Assembly (NCBI RefSeq): GCF_900236475.1
Contig: NZ_LT963352.1
Location: forward strand, 5,894,001-5,958,000
Reading direction: 5' to 3'
DNA length: 64,000 bases
Origin: Streptomyces chartreusis NRRL 3882
GTDB lineage: Bacteria > Actinomycetota > Actinomycetes > Streptomycetales > Streptomycetaceae
Shown here: positions 8,619 through 17,932 of the stretch, piece after piece
Position numbering within the stretch: the first letter of the stretch is position 1
Layout: each line of letters starts with the position of its first letter
Position numbers and translations under genes: made by a program
The notes under the pieces: generated by a model
What the model was told of the DNA's origin: nothing
Databases searched by the model: none
What the model saw: the letters and a program-made list of their open reading frames with translations, nothing else

Positions 8619-9101
8619 ATGACGACGACGTACACCGCACGACCCATCGCCCCGCGCGTCCTGAAGGAACTCCGCACGACGGACGACGCGGGCCGCCCCA
8701 CGGCACCCTTCACCGACACCGAGGGCGGGGCACCGCTGCGCTGCTGCCTGGGCCGCAGCGAGCCGGGCGACCGCATCGCCCTGGTCTCCTACGCCCCGCT
8801 ACGCCGCTGGGCGGCGGAAAAGGGCGCCGACCCCGGCGCGTACGACGAGGTGGGCCCGGTCTTCGTCCACGCCGACGACTGCCCGGGCCCGGACACCGGC
8901 GCCGCCCTGCCCTTCACCAACGCCCACCGGACGGTCCGCCGGTACTCCGCCGAGGGCCACATCCTGGGCGGGCGGCTGGTCGAGGAGCCGGAGACCTTCG
9001 AGCAGGCCTTCGCGGAAGCGTTCGACGACCCGGCCGTGGCGCTCGTCCACGTCCGGGCCGTCGAGTACGGGTGTTTCCTCTACGAGGTGCGCAGGGACTA
9101 G
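8619..9101 (+). CDS. DUF1203 family protein
   Basis: A 160-residue cytosolic protein matching the DUF1203 pattern: a conserved N-terminal RCCL segment (APLRCCLGRSEPGDRIALVSY), a PVFVHADDCPGP stretch and the terminal VHVRAVEYGCFLYEVRR. The biochemical function of the family is not established. It starts 5 nt after the MFS stop with GAGG ahead of the ATG, so it is probably in the same transcript. The last four bases overlap the stop of the convergent asd gene. Confidence 0.8.
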   Translation: MTTTYTARPIAPRVLKELRTTDDAGRPTAPFTDTEGGAPLRCCLGRSEPGDRIALVSYAPLRRWAAEKGADPGAYDEVGPVFVHADDCPGPDTGAALPFTNAHRTVRRYSAEGHILGGRLVEEPETFEQAFAEAFDDPAVALVHVRAVEYGCFLYEVRRD

Positions 9102-10114
9102 CCCTTCAGCTCCGCCGCCACCAGCTCCGCGATCTGGACCGCGTTCAGCGCGGCGCCCTTGCGGAGGTTGTCGCTGGAGACGAACAGGGCCAGGCCGTTG
9201 TCCACCGTCTCGTCACGGCGGATGCGGCCGACGTAGGACGGGTCCTTGCCGGCGGCCTGGAGCGGGGTCGGGATGTCGGTGAGGACGACGCCCGGGGCGT
9301 CGGCCAGCAGCTCCGTCGCGCGCTCGGGGGTGATCGGGCGGGAGAAACGGGCGTGCACCTGGAGGGAGTGGCCGGTGAAGACCGGGACGCGCACGCAGGT
9401 GCCGGAGACCTTCAGCTCGGGGATCTCCAGGATCTTGCGGGACTCGTTGCGGAGCTTCTGCTCCTCGTCGGTCTCGTTCAGACCGTCGTCGACGAGGTTG
9501 CCGGCCAGGGGCAGCACGTTGAAGGCGATGGGCCGCTTGTAGACGCCCGGCTCGGGGAAGTCGACCGCCTCGCCGTCGTGCGTCAGCTTGTCCGCTTCGG
9601 CGACGACCTTCTGCGTCTGGCCGTGCAGCTCGGCGACGCCCGCGAGGCCGGAGCCGGAGACCGCCTGGTACGTGGCGACGACCAGGGCCTCCAGGCCCGC
9701 CTCGTCGTGCAGCGGACGCAGGACAGGCATCGCGGCCATGGTCGTGCAGTTCGGGTTCGCGATGATGCCCTTGGGGCGGTTCGCGATCGCGTGCGGGTTG
9801 ACCTCGGAGACGACCAGGGGCACCTCCGGGTGCCTGCGCCACGCGGAGGAGTTGTCGATCACGACGGCGCCCTGGGAGGCGACCTTCTCGGCCAGCGCCT
9901 TGGACGTGGCACCGCCCGCGGAGAACAGCACGATGTCCAGGCCGGTGTAGTCGGCGGTCGCCGCGTCCTCCACCGTCACGCCGTCCAGCTGCGTGCCCGC
10001 GGAACGGGCCGAGGCGAACAGGCGCAGCTCGGTGACCGGGAAGTTCCGGTCCGTGAGGATCCTGCGCATGACCGTGCCCACCTGTCCGGTGGCTCCGACG
10101 ATTCCGACCCTCAC
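9098..10114 (-). CDS. asd: Aspartate-semialdehyde dehydrogenase
   Basis: A 338-residue enzyme that reduces L-aspartyl-4-phosphate to L-aspartate-4-semialdehyde with NADPH, the branch step to lysine/diaminopimelate, threonine, methionine and isoleucine. Evidence is the N-terminal GATGQVG nucleotide loop, the active-site cysteine in ANPNCTTM (about residue 130), and HSLQVHARFSRPI near residue 250 with the catalytic histidine region. Full family length. No aspartokinase gene is adjacent here. It is divergent from the sigma-factor gene across a 337-bp gap. Confidence 0.95.
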   Translation of the reverse strand: MRVGIVGATGQVGTVMRRILTDRNFPVTELRLFASARSAGTQLDGVTVEDAATADYTGLDIVLFSAGGATSKALAEKVASQGAVVIDNSSAWRRHPEVPLVVSEVNPHAIANRPKGIIANPNCTTMAAMPVLRPLHDEAGLEALVVATYQAVSGSGLAGVAELHGQTQKVVAEADKLTHDGEAVDFPEPGVYKRPIAFNVLPLAGNLVDDGLNETDEEQKLRNESRKILEIPELKVSGTCVRVPVFTGHSLQVHARFSRPITPERATELLADAPGVVLTDIPTPLQAAGKDPSYVGRIRRDETVDNGLALFVSSDNLRKGAALNAVQIAELVAAELKG

Positions 10115-10451
10115 GGCGACTCCCTCTCCTGCGTCTCTTCACGTGCTCGTTGCTTGGCCGAGGCTTTTCCATCATGCGGCCGACCAAGGCCCGCCTGTCC
10201 ACTTCTTTCCCCGGTCTGCCCGGGGAGTGGGACGACGTGTCCCGTTCCATGGTTGCGGACGTCCGGCGCCCACCCCCGCTGAGCTGGAGAAATTCGTTTG
10301 CCGGGGGGCATACGCCGCAAGGTCGCCTGCCCCTGTTGCTCTCGGCCACACGGGAGTGTGACGTACGCCTCTGTCGCCCTGCCGGAAAAAAAGACCGAAC
10401 GTTCCGGGCCGTGCCGGCGTCGTAGGAGAAACACGGTGAGGGGGGTGGCTT
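10115..10451. other. Intergenic region between asd and the sigma-factor gene
   Basis: A 337-bp divergent gap. Several frames are open through it, but none has a convincing start or family resemblance, so I call no gene. It must carry the promoters of both neighbours; I see no strong palindrome. Confidence 0.5.
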
Positions 10452-10991
10452 GTGCTGCTGCGCGGAAGGGCCCGGCGCGTCCGGGAGGCGCACGCCGGTA
10501 CCGGCGACGATCCGCTGGACGCGGCACAGGAGCGCCGGGTGCGGGCGGTGCTCGCGCTGGGCGGGGTGCCGCAGGCGGACCTGCCGGACGGGGTGCAGCA
10601 GGTCCGCCTGCGGCTGCTGGAGCGCGCCGCGAGCGGCCGGGAGGCGCCGCGGGACGTATCGGCGTGGGCGGCGGTGGTCGCGTCCAACCTGGCGATGGAC
10701 TGGCACCGGGCCAAGCGCCGCCAGGAGCGCCTCGGGGAGCGGCTGGCCGCCCTGCGGCAGCCGGCGCATCCCTCCGGCGAGGACACCAGCGTGCTGTCCG
10801 TCGCCGTCGCCCAGGGCCTGGACGAGCTGCCCGACGCCCAGCGGCAGGTCGTCGTGCTGCGTTTCTACGCCGACCTGCCGGTCCGGTCCATCGCCGAGCA
10901 GCTCGGCGTCCCGGAGGGCACGGTCAAGAGCAGGCTGCACACGGCGGTACGGGCCCTGCGCGCCCGCCTGCACGAGGACGAGGTGGTGTGA
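10452..10991 (+). CDS. ECF-type RNA polymerase sigma factor
   Basis: A 179-residue sigma-70-family factor of the extracytoplasmic-function class. Region 2 covers SAWAAVVASNLAMDWHRAKR (about residues 70-90). Region 4.2 is clear: LDELPDAQRQVVVLRFYADL followed by the HTH IAEQLGVPEGTVKSRLHTAV (about 113-160). GTG start at 10452 with a GGGGG-rich ribosome site. The following gene begins one base after the TGA and encodes a membrane protein in the anti-sigma position. The regulon cannot be read from the sequence. Confidence 0.9.
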   Translation: MLLRGRARRVREAHAGTGDDPLDAAQERRVRAVLALGGVPQADLPDGVQQVRLRLLERAASGREAPRDVSAWAAVVASNLAMDWHRAKRRQERLGERLAALRQPAHPSGEDTSVLSVAVAQGLDELPDAQRQVVVLRFYADLPVRSIAEQLGVPEGTVKSRLHTAVRALRARLHEDEVV

Positions 10992-10992
10992 C

Positions 10993-11778
10993 GTGACCGC
11001 CCGGAACGACGACGACCGGCGCGACGCCGGTTACGACGGCATGGACGCGCTGATGGCAGCAGTCACCGACGAACCACTCCCGGAGGGCGCCGACCGGGAC
11101 CCGACCTTCATGACGGCCCACCGAGCGGCCGCGGCGGATGTGGCGTTGCTGCGGTCACAGCTGCAGCTCCTGGGAGACACCCTGGCGCGCGACACGGAGG
11201 CGGTCGTCGACCCGTCGGTGAGGGGGCTGCCCGTGGGCCGGTCACGGGCGGACGGGGATCCGCCCGGGCGGCGGAACCGGCCCCGGCCCCGCGTCCTGGT
11301 CCTGCGCGGGCTCGCCGCTGCCGTGGCCGCCGCCGTCGTCGTGGGCATGGGGTGGCTCGTCGTGCAGGGCGGGTACGGGTCGGGGCAGGACTCGGCCGGG
11401 TCGACGGCCGACACCGCGGCCGGTCCGGCGCGCGGCGAGGCGGAGTCCAAGCCCGGCCACGCCGGTTACCTCGCCTGCGCCCGGCTCGTGGCCGAGGGCA
11501 CCGTCGCGGAGGTCGAACCGGTCCCCGGCGCCCGCCAGGACCGCGTCACCCTCGACGTGGACCGCTACTACAAGCCCGCCAAGGGCCGGGACCGGATCGT
11601 CTTCCCCATGGACGAGGACGCCGGCCCCCGGCTGCGGCCGGGCGACCACGTCCTCGTCGGGATCACGCGCGGGCAGGCCCAGCCGGACCTGTGGAGCGTC
11701 GGCGAGAAGGAGATCGCCCCCCAGCGCGCCTGGATCACCGCCGCCCTGCCCGAGTCGGCGACCCTTCCCTGCGAGTGA
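10993..11778 (+). CDS. Single-span membrane protein, candidate anti-sigma factor
   Basis: A 261-residue protein with a cytoplasmic N-terminal part (about 100 residues), one membrane helix (VLRGLAAAVAAAVVVGMGWL, about residues 101-120) and an extracytoplasmic domain (about 150-261) with two cysteines. The GTG start lies one base after the sigma-factor stop, so translation is almost certainly coupled. Position and topology fit an anti-sigma factor, but the HxxxCxxC zinc motif of the common ZAS class is absent, so the assignment is by context. Confidence 0.6.
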   Translation: MTARNDDDRRDAGYDGMDALMAAVTDEPLPEGADRDPTFMTAHRAAAADVALLRSQLQLLGDTLARDTEAVVDPSVRGLPVGRSRADGDPPGRRNRPRPRVLVLRGLAAAVAAAVVVGMGWLVVQGGYGSGQDSAGSTADTAAGPARGEAESKPGHAGYLACARLVAEGTVAEVEPVPGARQDRVTLDVDRYYKPAKGRDRIVFPMDEDAGPRLRPGDHVLVGITRGQAQPDLWSVGEKEIAPQRAWITAALPESATLPCE

Positions 11779-11796
11779 CCTGAGGACGGAAACAGC

Positions 11797-11829
11797 GAGG
11801 GCGGGCGCCCAGCCGGGACACCCGCCCTC
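11797..11829. terminator. Hairpin terminator
   Basis: GAGGGCGGG (11797-11805) pairs with CCCGCCCTC (11821-11829) between convergent stops at 11778 and 11856, so it can serve both directions. Confidence 0.65.
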
Positions 11830-11855
11830 CGATGCCGTACGACCGCTGAGGGCCG

Positions 11856-14800
11856 CTACGGCACGACCTTCTCGATCTTCACGCTGCCCACGCCCGCGGC
11901 CGTCCCGCGCGCGTTGACCAGCTGGACCTCGCCGAAGAACTCACGCCCCTCGGGCGCGGCCGCCGCGGCGGTGACGCTGCCCGAGACCGTCGCCGAGTCG
12001 CCCGTGCCGAGCTTCACCGGCGTCGACCCGTCGACGGTGACGCTGCCGAGGGAGGGGGCGAAGAACACGTCCTGGTAGTCGTACTCGGTCGTGCCGGCCG
12101 GCACCGAGTAGCCGACGACCTTGACGGTGTACGTGCCGGCGGCCGGCGAGGGCACGGAGACCGACTCCTCCGAGTCGCCGTCGGCGGAGCTGCCGACCTG
12201 CTTGCCGGCGGCGTCGTAGACCGCGAGGTCCAGGTCCGCGGCGGCGTCCGAGACGCGGCCGATGGCCACGTCCAGCGACTTCGCGCCCGCGGGCACCTCG
12301 ACCGTGGTGGTCTGCGTCTCACCCTGCTTGATCGACGGCCGGGTCGTCTTCGACGAGCCGAGCGGACCGCCCACCAGCTTGCCGTCGATCGCGGCGAAGC
12401 CGTTCGTCACCTTCCAGGAGGCGGCGGCCGGGGTGCCGACCTTCGCCTCGTGCACGGTCACGGTCTCCGGGTCGAAGGCCGCGCCGAGCACGGCGACGTC
12501 CAGCTCGTAGGGGTTGTCGAGCAGCGGCGACGTACGGCGCGACTCGACCTCGATCTCCCACACGCCCGGCTGCGGGTCCGCGTAGGAACGCAGGTCGGGG
12601 CGGCAGGTGTTGGCCGGGTTGGAGTAGTTCGGGTAGCAGTTGATCGTCGACGTCGGGTCGGACGGGACGCCGTACGGGTGGATGGCGATGAACCGGGTCT
12701 GGCTCTTGTCCTTCAGCCCGCCCAGCGCGACCTCCAGCGTCTTCGCGCCCTCGGGGACGGTGACGTAGTAGTGCCGCGAGCTGTTGCGCTGCACCGAATC
12801 CGACGCGGAGAACGTGTACTTCAGCGGCGCCGCGACCACGACCGTGTTCAGGACCTGCTTGTCGATGCCCTCGGTCCTCGGGTCGTCGACCTCCAGGATC
12901 GCGCTCTTGATGCCCGCGGACTTCGGCGCGGCCTGGACCTTGACGGTGACGGGCTGGTTGAGCGGCAGCTTCACCTCGTCGGAGCCGACGATCCGGAACG
13001 TGCCGCCCGCGTTGTTCTCGAAGTGCAGCTCGTGCCGGATCGCCTTGTCGGCGCCGGACGTACGGGTGATGGTGACCTCGTACGTCTTCTTCTGGCCGGC
13101 CTTGAGGCCGCCCTCACGGTCGTACAGGCCCGTGCCGTAGCCGGGGGTCTTCAGGAACTGGTCGATCGCCGTGTCGACCGGCGCCTTGACCGTGTACGCG
13201 TGGGAGGTGGCGCCGTCGCGGATCGAGTCCCAGGCGTCCTCGATGTTCATCAGGCCCGCGCCCTCCTCGTACGCCTGCACACCCTTGATGTGGTCGGCGG
13301 TCGAGGTGAGGGCCGTGCGCAGGGTCGCCGGGGAGAGGTCGATGCCCTTGTGCTTCGCGGCCGACAGCAGCAGCGCGGCGGCACCGGCGGCCTGCGGGGA
13401 GGCCATCGAGGTGCCCTGGAGCATGGCGTAGCCGGCCGGCAGGGTGTAGCCCGCCTCGGCGACCGGGGCGCCCGGCATCCAGGTCTGGATGGTGTTGATC
13501 GCGGCACCCGGGGCGACCAGGGTCGGGGTGAAGCCGCCGTCCTCACGCGGGCCGCGCGAGGAGAACGGCATCAGCGCGTACTTCTTCTCCACGGCCGAGC
13601 CGTAGTTGGCGGCCCAGGTCTCCTTGGAGACGGACGCGCCGACCGAGATCACCTTGTCGGCCAGGGCCGGGTCGCCGATGGTGTTGGTGCCGGGGCCGGA
13701 GTTGCCCGCGGAGATCACCAGCTGGACGCCGTACTCGTCGATGAGGCGCGTGTACAGCTCGGCGCGCGCGTTGTTGCCGTCGTTCAGCGCCGGCAGGCCG
13801 CCGATGGACATGTTGACGATGTCGACGCCGCGCTTGGTGACGAGGTCGATCATGCCCTCGGTGAGCGCGACGTTGGTGCAGCCGCCGGACCAGGTGCAGG
13901 CGCGTGACGAGACCAGCTTGGCGCCCGGAGCCGCACCGTTCATCCTGCCGCCGAACAGGCCGTTCGCGGCGGTGATGCCGGCGACGTGCGTGCCGTGCTC
14001 GGACTCGATGACACCGATGTTGACGAAGTCGGACTTCTTCCCGACCCAGGAGCCGCCCAGCGGGTCCATCGGGACGTCCTTGCGGATCTCCACGACGAAC
14101 GGCTGCCGCTCGGCGACGTCGGTCTTCGGGTCGTCGGTGCCGAAGTACCCGATCCGGTGGCCGTCCTTGTACGGCTTCATCGGGGCGTCGTCGCCGAAGT
14201 CGAAGTTGTTGTTCAGGTCGACCCGGACCGTGCCGGCCGCCGCGTCGTAGAGCACGCCCCAGGCGTCGGTGGTGTCACCGTCGCGGTTGGCGTCGCCCGC
14301 CGCGTCGCCGCCGGTGGTGTACGACTCCTTGAAGACGCTGACGGCGTACGAGCCCGCCGGTGCCTTCCACGACTGGCCCTGGTACGTGAAGGCCGGGCCG
14401 GACACGGCCGTCACCATCGGGCGCCAGGTGTTGTCGTTGTCGACGATCGGGTCCGTCGCCGTCACCCAGTCGACGATCTTCCGCTCGCCGGTCGTGGTCT
14501 TCTGGAGCGCCGGGTGGCCCAGGTCGACGCCGGAGTCCAGGATGCCGATGGTGATGCCGCGGCCGTCCGCCTTCGGGTTGTCCTCGACGAAGTCGACGGC
14601 GCCCGTCTCGAAGGACGGGTTGTACGGGTTCTCCGCGGGGGTCTTCTTCCCCGGCGCCGGATAGGTCCCCGCGGCGGCCTTGGCGCCCTTGGCCGCGTCC
14701 GCGGCCGGCGTCGGGTCGTCCAGCGGTATCTCCTCGCGCAGGTCGATGCCGTGCACCGAGGAGAGCTTGGCGGCGGCGGCGATGGCCGAGTCCGCCCGGG

Positions 14801-15167
14801 ACGTCGGGACGGTGGCGCGGACGTAGCCCAGCTTGTCGTCGGCCCGGCCCACCGAGCCGCCCTTGACCGCGTCCAGCTGCCCGGCGACCTGCTCGGTCTG
14901 CCCGGGCGCGGTGGCGATCATCATCGTGACGGTCTTGTCGCCGTCGGCCTTGGCCTCGGCGAGCAGGTCCGCGTCGCCCGAACCGAGCTTGTCGTGCGCC
15001 GACTTGACGTCGCGGTCGGCCGGGGCGGACGCGCCCGGCTCGTCGGCGGCGAAGGCCAGGGGGACCGGCCCGGCCGCGGAGAGCGCCGCGACGAGACCGG
15101 CGGCCACGGCGACGCGCGCCACGCGTCTCCGGGCCGATATCAGGTCACGCTGGGGGGTGTTGGTCAT
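11856..15167 (-). CDS. Secreted S8 subtilisin-like peptidase
   Basis: An 1103-residue secreted serine peptidase. A signal peptide (RRR followed by a hydrophobic stretch to LAFA-AD near residue 41) and a propeptide precede the catalytic domain. The triad is Asp211 (ILDSGVDLGHP), His391 (HGTHVAGITA) and Ser587 (GTSMASPQAAG), with oxyanion Asn near 489 (ISAGNSGPG). About 180 residues separate Asp and His, far more than in subtilisin, so there is a large insertion. The C-terminal 450 residues are beta-rich repeats with pre-peptidase-like features. I chose ATG 15167 because AAGGGA is spaced correctly for it; ATG 15173 is too close. Confidence 0.93.
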   Translation of the reverse strand: MTNTPQRDLISARRRVARVAVAAGLVAALSAAGPVPLAFAADEPGASAPADRDVKSAHDKLGSGDADLLAEAKADGDKTVTMMIATAPGQTEQVAGQLDAVKGGSVGRADDKLGYVRATVPTSRADSAIAAAAKLSSVHGIDLREEIPLDDPTPAADAAKGAKAAAGTYPAPGKKTPAENPYNPSFETGAVDFVEDNPKADGRGITIGILDSGVDLGHPALQKTTTGERKIVDWVTATDPIVDNDNTWRPMVTAVSGPAFTYQGQSWKAPAGSYAVSVFKESYTTGGDAAGDANRDGDTTDAWGVLYDAAAGTVRVDLNNNFDFGDDAPMKPYKDGHRIGYFGTDDPKTDVAERQPFVVEIRKDVPMDPLGGSWVGKKSDFVNIGVIESEHGTHVAGITAANGLFGGRMNGAAPGAKLVSSRACTWSGGCTNVALTEGMIDLVTKRGVDIVNMSIGGLPALNDGNNARAELYTRLIDEYGVQLVISAGNSGPGTNTIGDPALADKVISVGASVSKETWAANYGSAVEKKYALMPFSSRGPREDGGFTPTLVAPGAAINTIQTWMPGAPVAEAGYTLPAGYAMLQGTSMASPQAAGAAALLLSAAKHKGIDLSPATLRTALTSTADHIKGVQAYEEGAGLMNIEDAWDSIRDGATSHAYTVKAPVDTAIDQFLKTPGYGTGLYDREGGLKAGQKKTYEVTITRTSGADKAIRHELHFENNAGGTFRIVGSDEVKLPLNQPVTVKVQAAPKSAGIKSAILEVDDPRTEGIDKQVLNTVVVAAPLKYTFSASDSVQRNSSRHYYVTVPEGAKTLEVALGGLKDKSQTRFIAIHPYGVPSDPTSTINCYPNYSNPANTCRPDLRSYADPQPGVWEIEVESRRTSPLLDNPYELDVAVLGAAFDPETVTVHEAKVGTPAAASWKVTNGFAAIDGKLVGGPLGSSKTTRPSIKQGETQTTTVEVPAGAKSLDVAIGRVSDAAADLDLAVYDAAGKQVGSSADGDSEESVSVPSPAAGTYTVKVVGYSVPAGTTEYDYQDVFFAPSLGSVTVDGSTPVKLGTGDSATVSGSVTAAAAAPEGREFFGEVQLVNARGTAAGVGSVKIEKVVP

Positions 15168-15386
15168 CGGCATCCCTTGTAGGTAAAGGAACGAGCGGGA
15201 GCGACCGGAACCGATCGGCCCTGGTCGCGACCGTCCGGATCGCAGGCCCGGACGATCGCACAGCTTTACGCAAGGTGAGGTTCTTTGGGGAGGGTTGACC
15301 GAATCGAAATGGATGTATGGGGAAAACCCGCGATGCGTTTTGCGGGCATGAGTCCCGAAGGCGGCGAAATCGGTTAACGTCCCGGA

Positions 15387-15854
15387 GTGCGACAGAAGTT
15401 GAGGGTGGCGGCCTACGCCATATGCGTCCGTGACGGACAGATCCTGCTCGCCCGCTCCCCGGCTCCCGACGGCACCCCCGAGTGGGTCGTGCCCGGCGGC
15501 GGCATGGAGCACGGCGAGGACCCCTGCGACACCGTGCGGCGGGAGGTCGAGGAGGAGACCGGCTACCGCATCGAGGTCACCGGACTGCTCGGCGTGGACT
15601 CCTCCCGCCACACCTTCCGTGACGGCTTCGGACGCGCCGTCGACCACCACGGCGTCCGGTTGGTCTACGAGGGCCGGATCATCGGCGGCGAACTCCGCAA
15701 CGAGGTGGGCGGGTCCACCGACCTCGCCGCCTGGCAGGACCTGGACGCGGTGCCCGGACTGGTCCGGGTGCGGATGGTCGACATCGCACTGCGCCTGTGG
15801 CGGGAGCGGCCGGCCACCGGACGGCTCGCCGACGTCCTGGAGGACGCCGAATAG
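15387..15854 (+). CDS. Nudix hydrolase
   Basis: A 155-residue Nudix-fold hydrolase that cleaves a nucleoside diphosphate linked to another moiety. The Nudix box is intact (GGMEHGEDPCDTVRREVEEE plus TGY, about residues 37-60), including the REVxEE metal-binding core. GTG start at 15387. Divergent from the subtilase across 219 bp. The substrate (NTP, NDP-sugar, ADP-ribose or other) cannot be told from the box alone. Confidence 0.92.
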   Translation: MRQKLRVAAYAICVRDGQILLARSPAPDGTPEWVVPGGGMEHGEDPCDTVRREVEEETGYRIEVTGLLGVDSSRHTFRDGFGRAVDHHGVRLVYEGRIIGGELRNEVGGSTDLAAWQDLDAVPGLVRVRMVDIALRLWRERPATGRLADVLEDAE

Positions 15855-16085
15855 GTGCACTGCCCCGGAAGGTGAACACCGCGTGACCGGCTCCGGGCCG
15901 TTCCAGGAGCGGCCGGGGACGCGCAGGGTAGTCCAAGATCCACGTACGGTGATCGGCGCTGCGCGTTGCCGCCCCGTTTACGCGCAGGTCATTCCCGGTG
16001 CCAACGATCCAGTACGAGCGGGATGTTCGCGTGCCGGACATCCCGCGACCACTGCCGACGCGTTCGCACTCGGGGAGAGAAGCGC

Positions 16086-17840
16086 ATGTCGCGCACACGC
16101 TCAGTCGCCGGCTCCGGCCAGGGCATCCACCGTCGTTCCGTCCTCGCCGCCACCGGAGCGGTCGCCCTGTCCGCGGGCGTCGGCTACGCCCTGCGGCCCA
16201 GCGACAGCCAGGCCGCCACCGCCAAGGAGACCACCGAGGCCGTCGCCGCCTCTTCCCGCCGGGCACCGGCCGCGCCGCTGGCCCCCTACACCAAGGGCAC
16301 GACCCTGGCGTCCGTGGCCACGCCGCGCGGCTCCGGCTACCGGCGCCTCGGCGACGGACCCGGCTGGCAGCGGGTCGTGCGCTCCGACCTGGCCGCGCCC
16401 AAGTCCGGCCGCGCCGGGCGCCGTACCGCGCTCGCGGCGTTCGTGCAGCTCACCGACCTGCACATCATCGACGCCCAGCACCCGCTGCGCCTGGAGTACC
16501 TGCGCTCGGCCGACATCCATGCCTGGCGGCCGCACGAGGCGCTGACCGTGCAGGGCGCGATCGCGCTCGTGGAGCGGATCAACGCGCTGCGCGGCGCCCC
16601 CGTCACCGGCGCCCCGCTGCACTTCGCCATGACCACCGGCGACAACACGGACAACAACGCCAAGTCCGAGCTGGAGTGGTTCCTGAAGGTCATGAGCGGC
16701 GGGCGCATCTCACCCAACTCCGGGGACCCGCGACGGTACGAGGGCGTCCAGAACAGCGGCCTCAAGCAGTACTGGCAGCCGGACGCCGCCGTCCGCGACA
16801 CCGACAAGCAGGCCGGTTTCCCCCGCCTCGACGGTTTCCTCGAGGCCGCGATCCGCGAGGTGCGAAGCCCCGGCCTCAACCTGCCCTGGTACTCCACCGT
16901 CGGTAACCACGACTCCCTGCCGATGGGCTGCTACGCCTCGCACGGTGACTCCTACCTCACCGAACTCGCCGTCGGCGGCAAGAAGCTGATGGACGTGTCC
17001 GCGGCCGAGGCCCAGCGGCTCCAGACCCTCATCAAGAAGGCCCGGGACCCCGAGGGCGTCCGCTACGAGGACTTCCTGAAGTCCCACGCCCGCGCCATGC
17101 GCTCGGTCACCCCCGACGAGAGCCGCGCCCCCTTCACACCCGCCGAGTACCTCCAGGCGCACCTGGACCCGGCCTACCGCGGCGTCGGCCCGGCCGGCCA
17201 CGGCTACTCCTCCGCCAACCTCGACGCGGGCACCCAGTACTACGCCTTCCGCATCTCCGACGACGTCATCGGCATCAGCCTGGACACCACCGACGCGGGC
17301 GGCCACTACGAGGGCTCGCTCGGCACGGCCCAGCTGAAGTGGCTCGACCGGACCCTGCGGGAGAACAAGGACTCCCACGCGGTGATCTTCAGCCATCACA
17401 CCAGCAAGACGATGACGAACACCCGCCCGGACCCGGCCCGCCCCCACGAGCGCCGGCACAACGGCCAGGAGGTCCTCGCCCTCCTCGGCGGCCACCGCAA
17501 CGTGCTCGCCTGGGTGAACGGCCACATCCACAAGAACGTCATCACCCCGCACTCCCTGTCCGGCGGCGGCTCCTTCTGGGAGATCTCCACGGCCTCCCAC
17601 GTCGACTTCCCCCAGCTCGCCCGGGTCATCGAGCTGACCGACAACAAGGACGGCACGGTCTCCCTGTTCACCACGCTGGTGGAGTCCTCGGCCCCGCACC
17701 GCACGGACTTCTCCGACCTCTCCCAGACCGGCCTCGCGGCCCTCTACCGCGAGCTGTCCCTCAACGCCCCCGGCGCGAGCACGACCCTCGGCGGCGACCC
17801 GGAGGACCGCAACACCGAGCTGGTGCTGAAGAAGGGCTGA
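16086..17840 (+). CDS. Tat-exported metallophosphoesterase (TIGR03767-like)
   Basis: A 584-residue calcineurin-like phosphoesterase. The N-terminus carries a twin-arginine signal (HRRSVLAATGAVALSAG), so it is probably folded before export. Metal-binding blocks follow in order: LTDLHIIDAQH (D-x-H, about residue 125), TTGDNTDNN (about 184), VGNHDSLP (about 275), IFSHHTSK and WVNGHIHKN (about 435-485). Length and block order fit the family named metallophosphoesterase PPA1498-like, whose substrate is not established. Start ATG 16086 follows GGGGAGAG. Upstream is 230 bp without a gene. Confidence 0.85.
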   Translation: MSRTRSVAGSGQGIHRRSVLAATGAVALSAGVGYALRPSDSQAATAKETTEAVAASSRRAPAAPLAPYTKGTTLASVATPRGSGYRRLGDGPGWQRVVRSDLAAPKSGRAGRRTALAAFVQLTDLHIIDAQHPLRLEYLRSADIHAWRPHEALTVQGAIALVERINALRGAPVTGAPLHFAMTTGDNTDNNAKSELEWFLKVMSGGRISPNSGDPRRYEGVQNSGLKQYWQPDAAVRDTDKQAGFPRLDGFLEAAIREVRSPGLNLPWYSTVGNHDSLPMGCYASHGDSYLTELAVGGKKLMDVSAAEAQRLQTLIKKARDPEGVRYEDFLKSHARAMRSVTPDESRAPFTPAEYLQAHLDPAYRGVGPAGHGYSSANLDAGTQYYAFRISDDVIGISLDTTDAGGHYEGSLGTAQLKWLDRTLRENKDSHAVIFSHHTSKTMTNTRPDPARPHERRHNGQEVLALLGGHRNVLAWVNGHIHKNVITPHSLSGGGSFWEISTASHVDFPQLARVIELTDNKDGTVSLFTTLVESSAPHRTDFSDLSQTGLAALYRELSLNAPGASTTLGGDPEDRNTELVLKKG

Positions 17841-17932
17841 TTCCCGCCCAACCCCGCCCGGGCCGGTCAACTCCGGCCCGGCGCCTCGGGTCCCACCCCC
17901 TGACACCGCTCGACGTGACGGGGGTACCTGAC

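Noticed and set aside
10115..10451. Short frames between asd and the sigma gene
   Set aside because: No codon or homology signal and no good start; they overlap both promoters.
12450..15182. Long plus-strand frames opposite the subtilase gene
   Set aside because: Composition is typical of antisense reading of GC-rich coding DNA, and the opposite strand has the full S8 triad.
15174..15860. 231-codon N-terminal extension of the subtilase
   Set aside because: It runs antisense through the Nudix gene; a signal peptide and ribosome site at 15167 give the real start.
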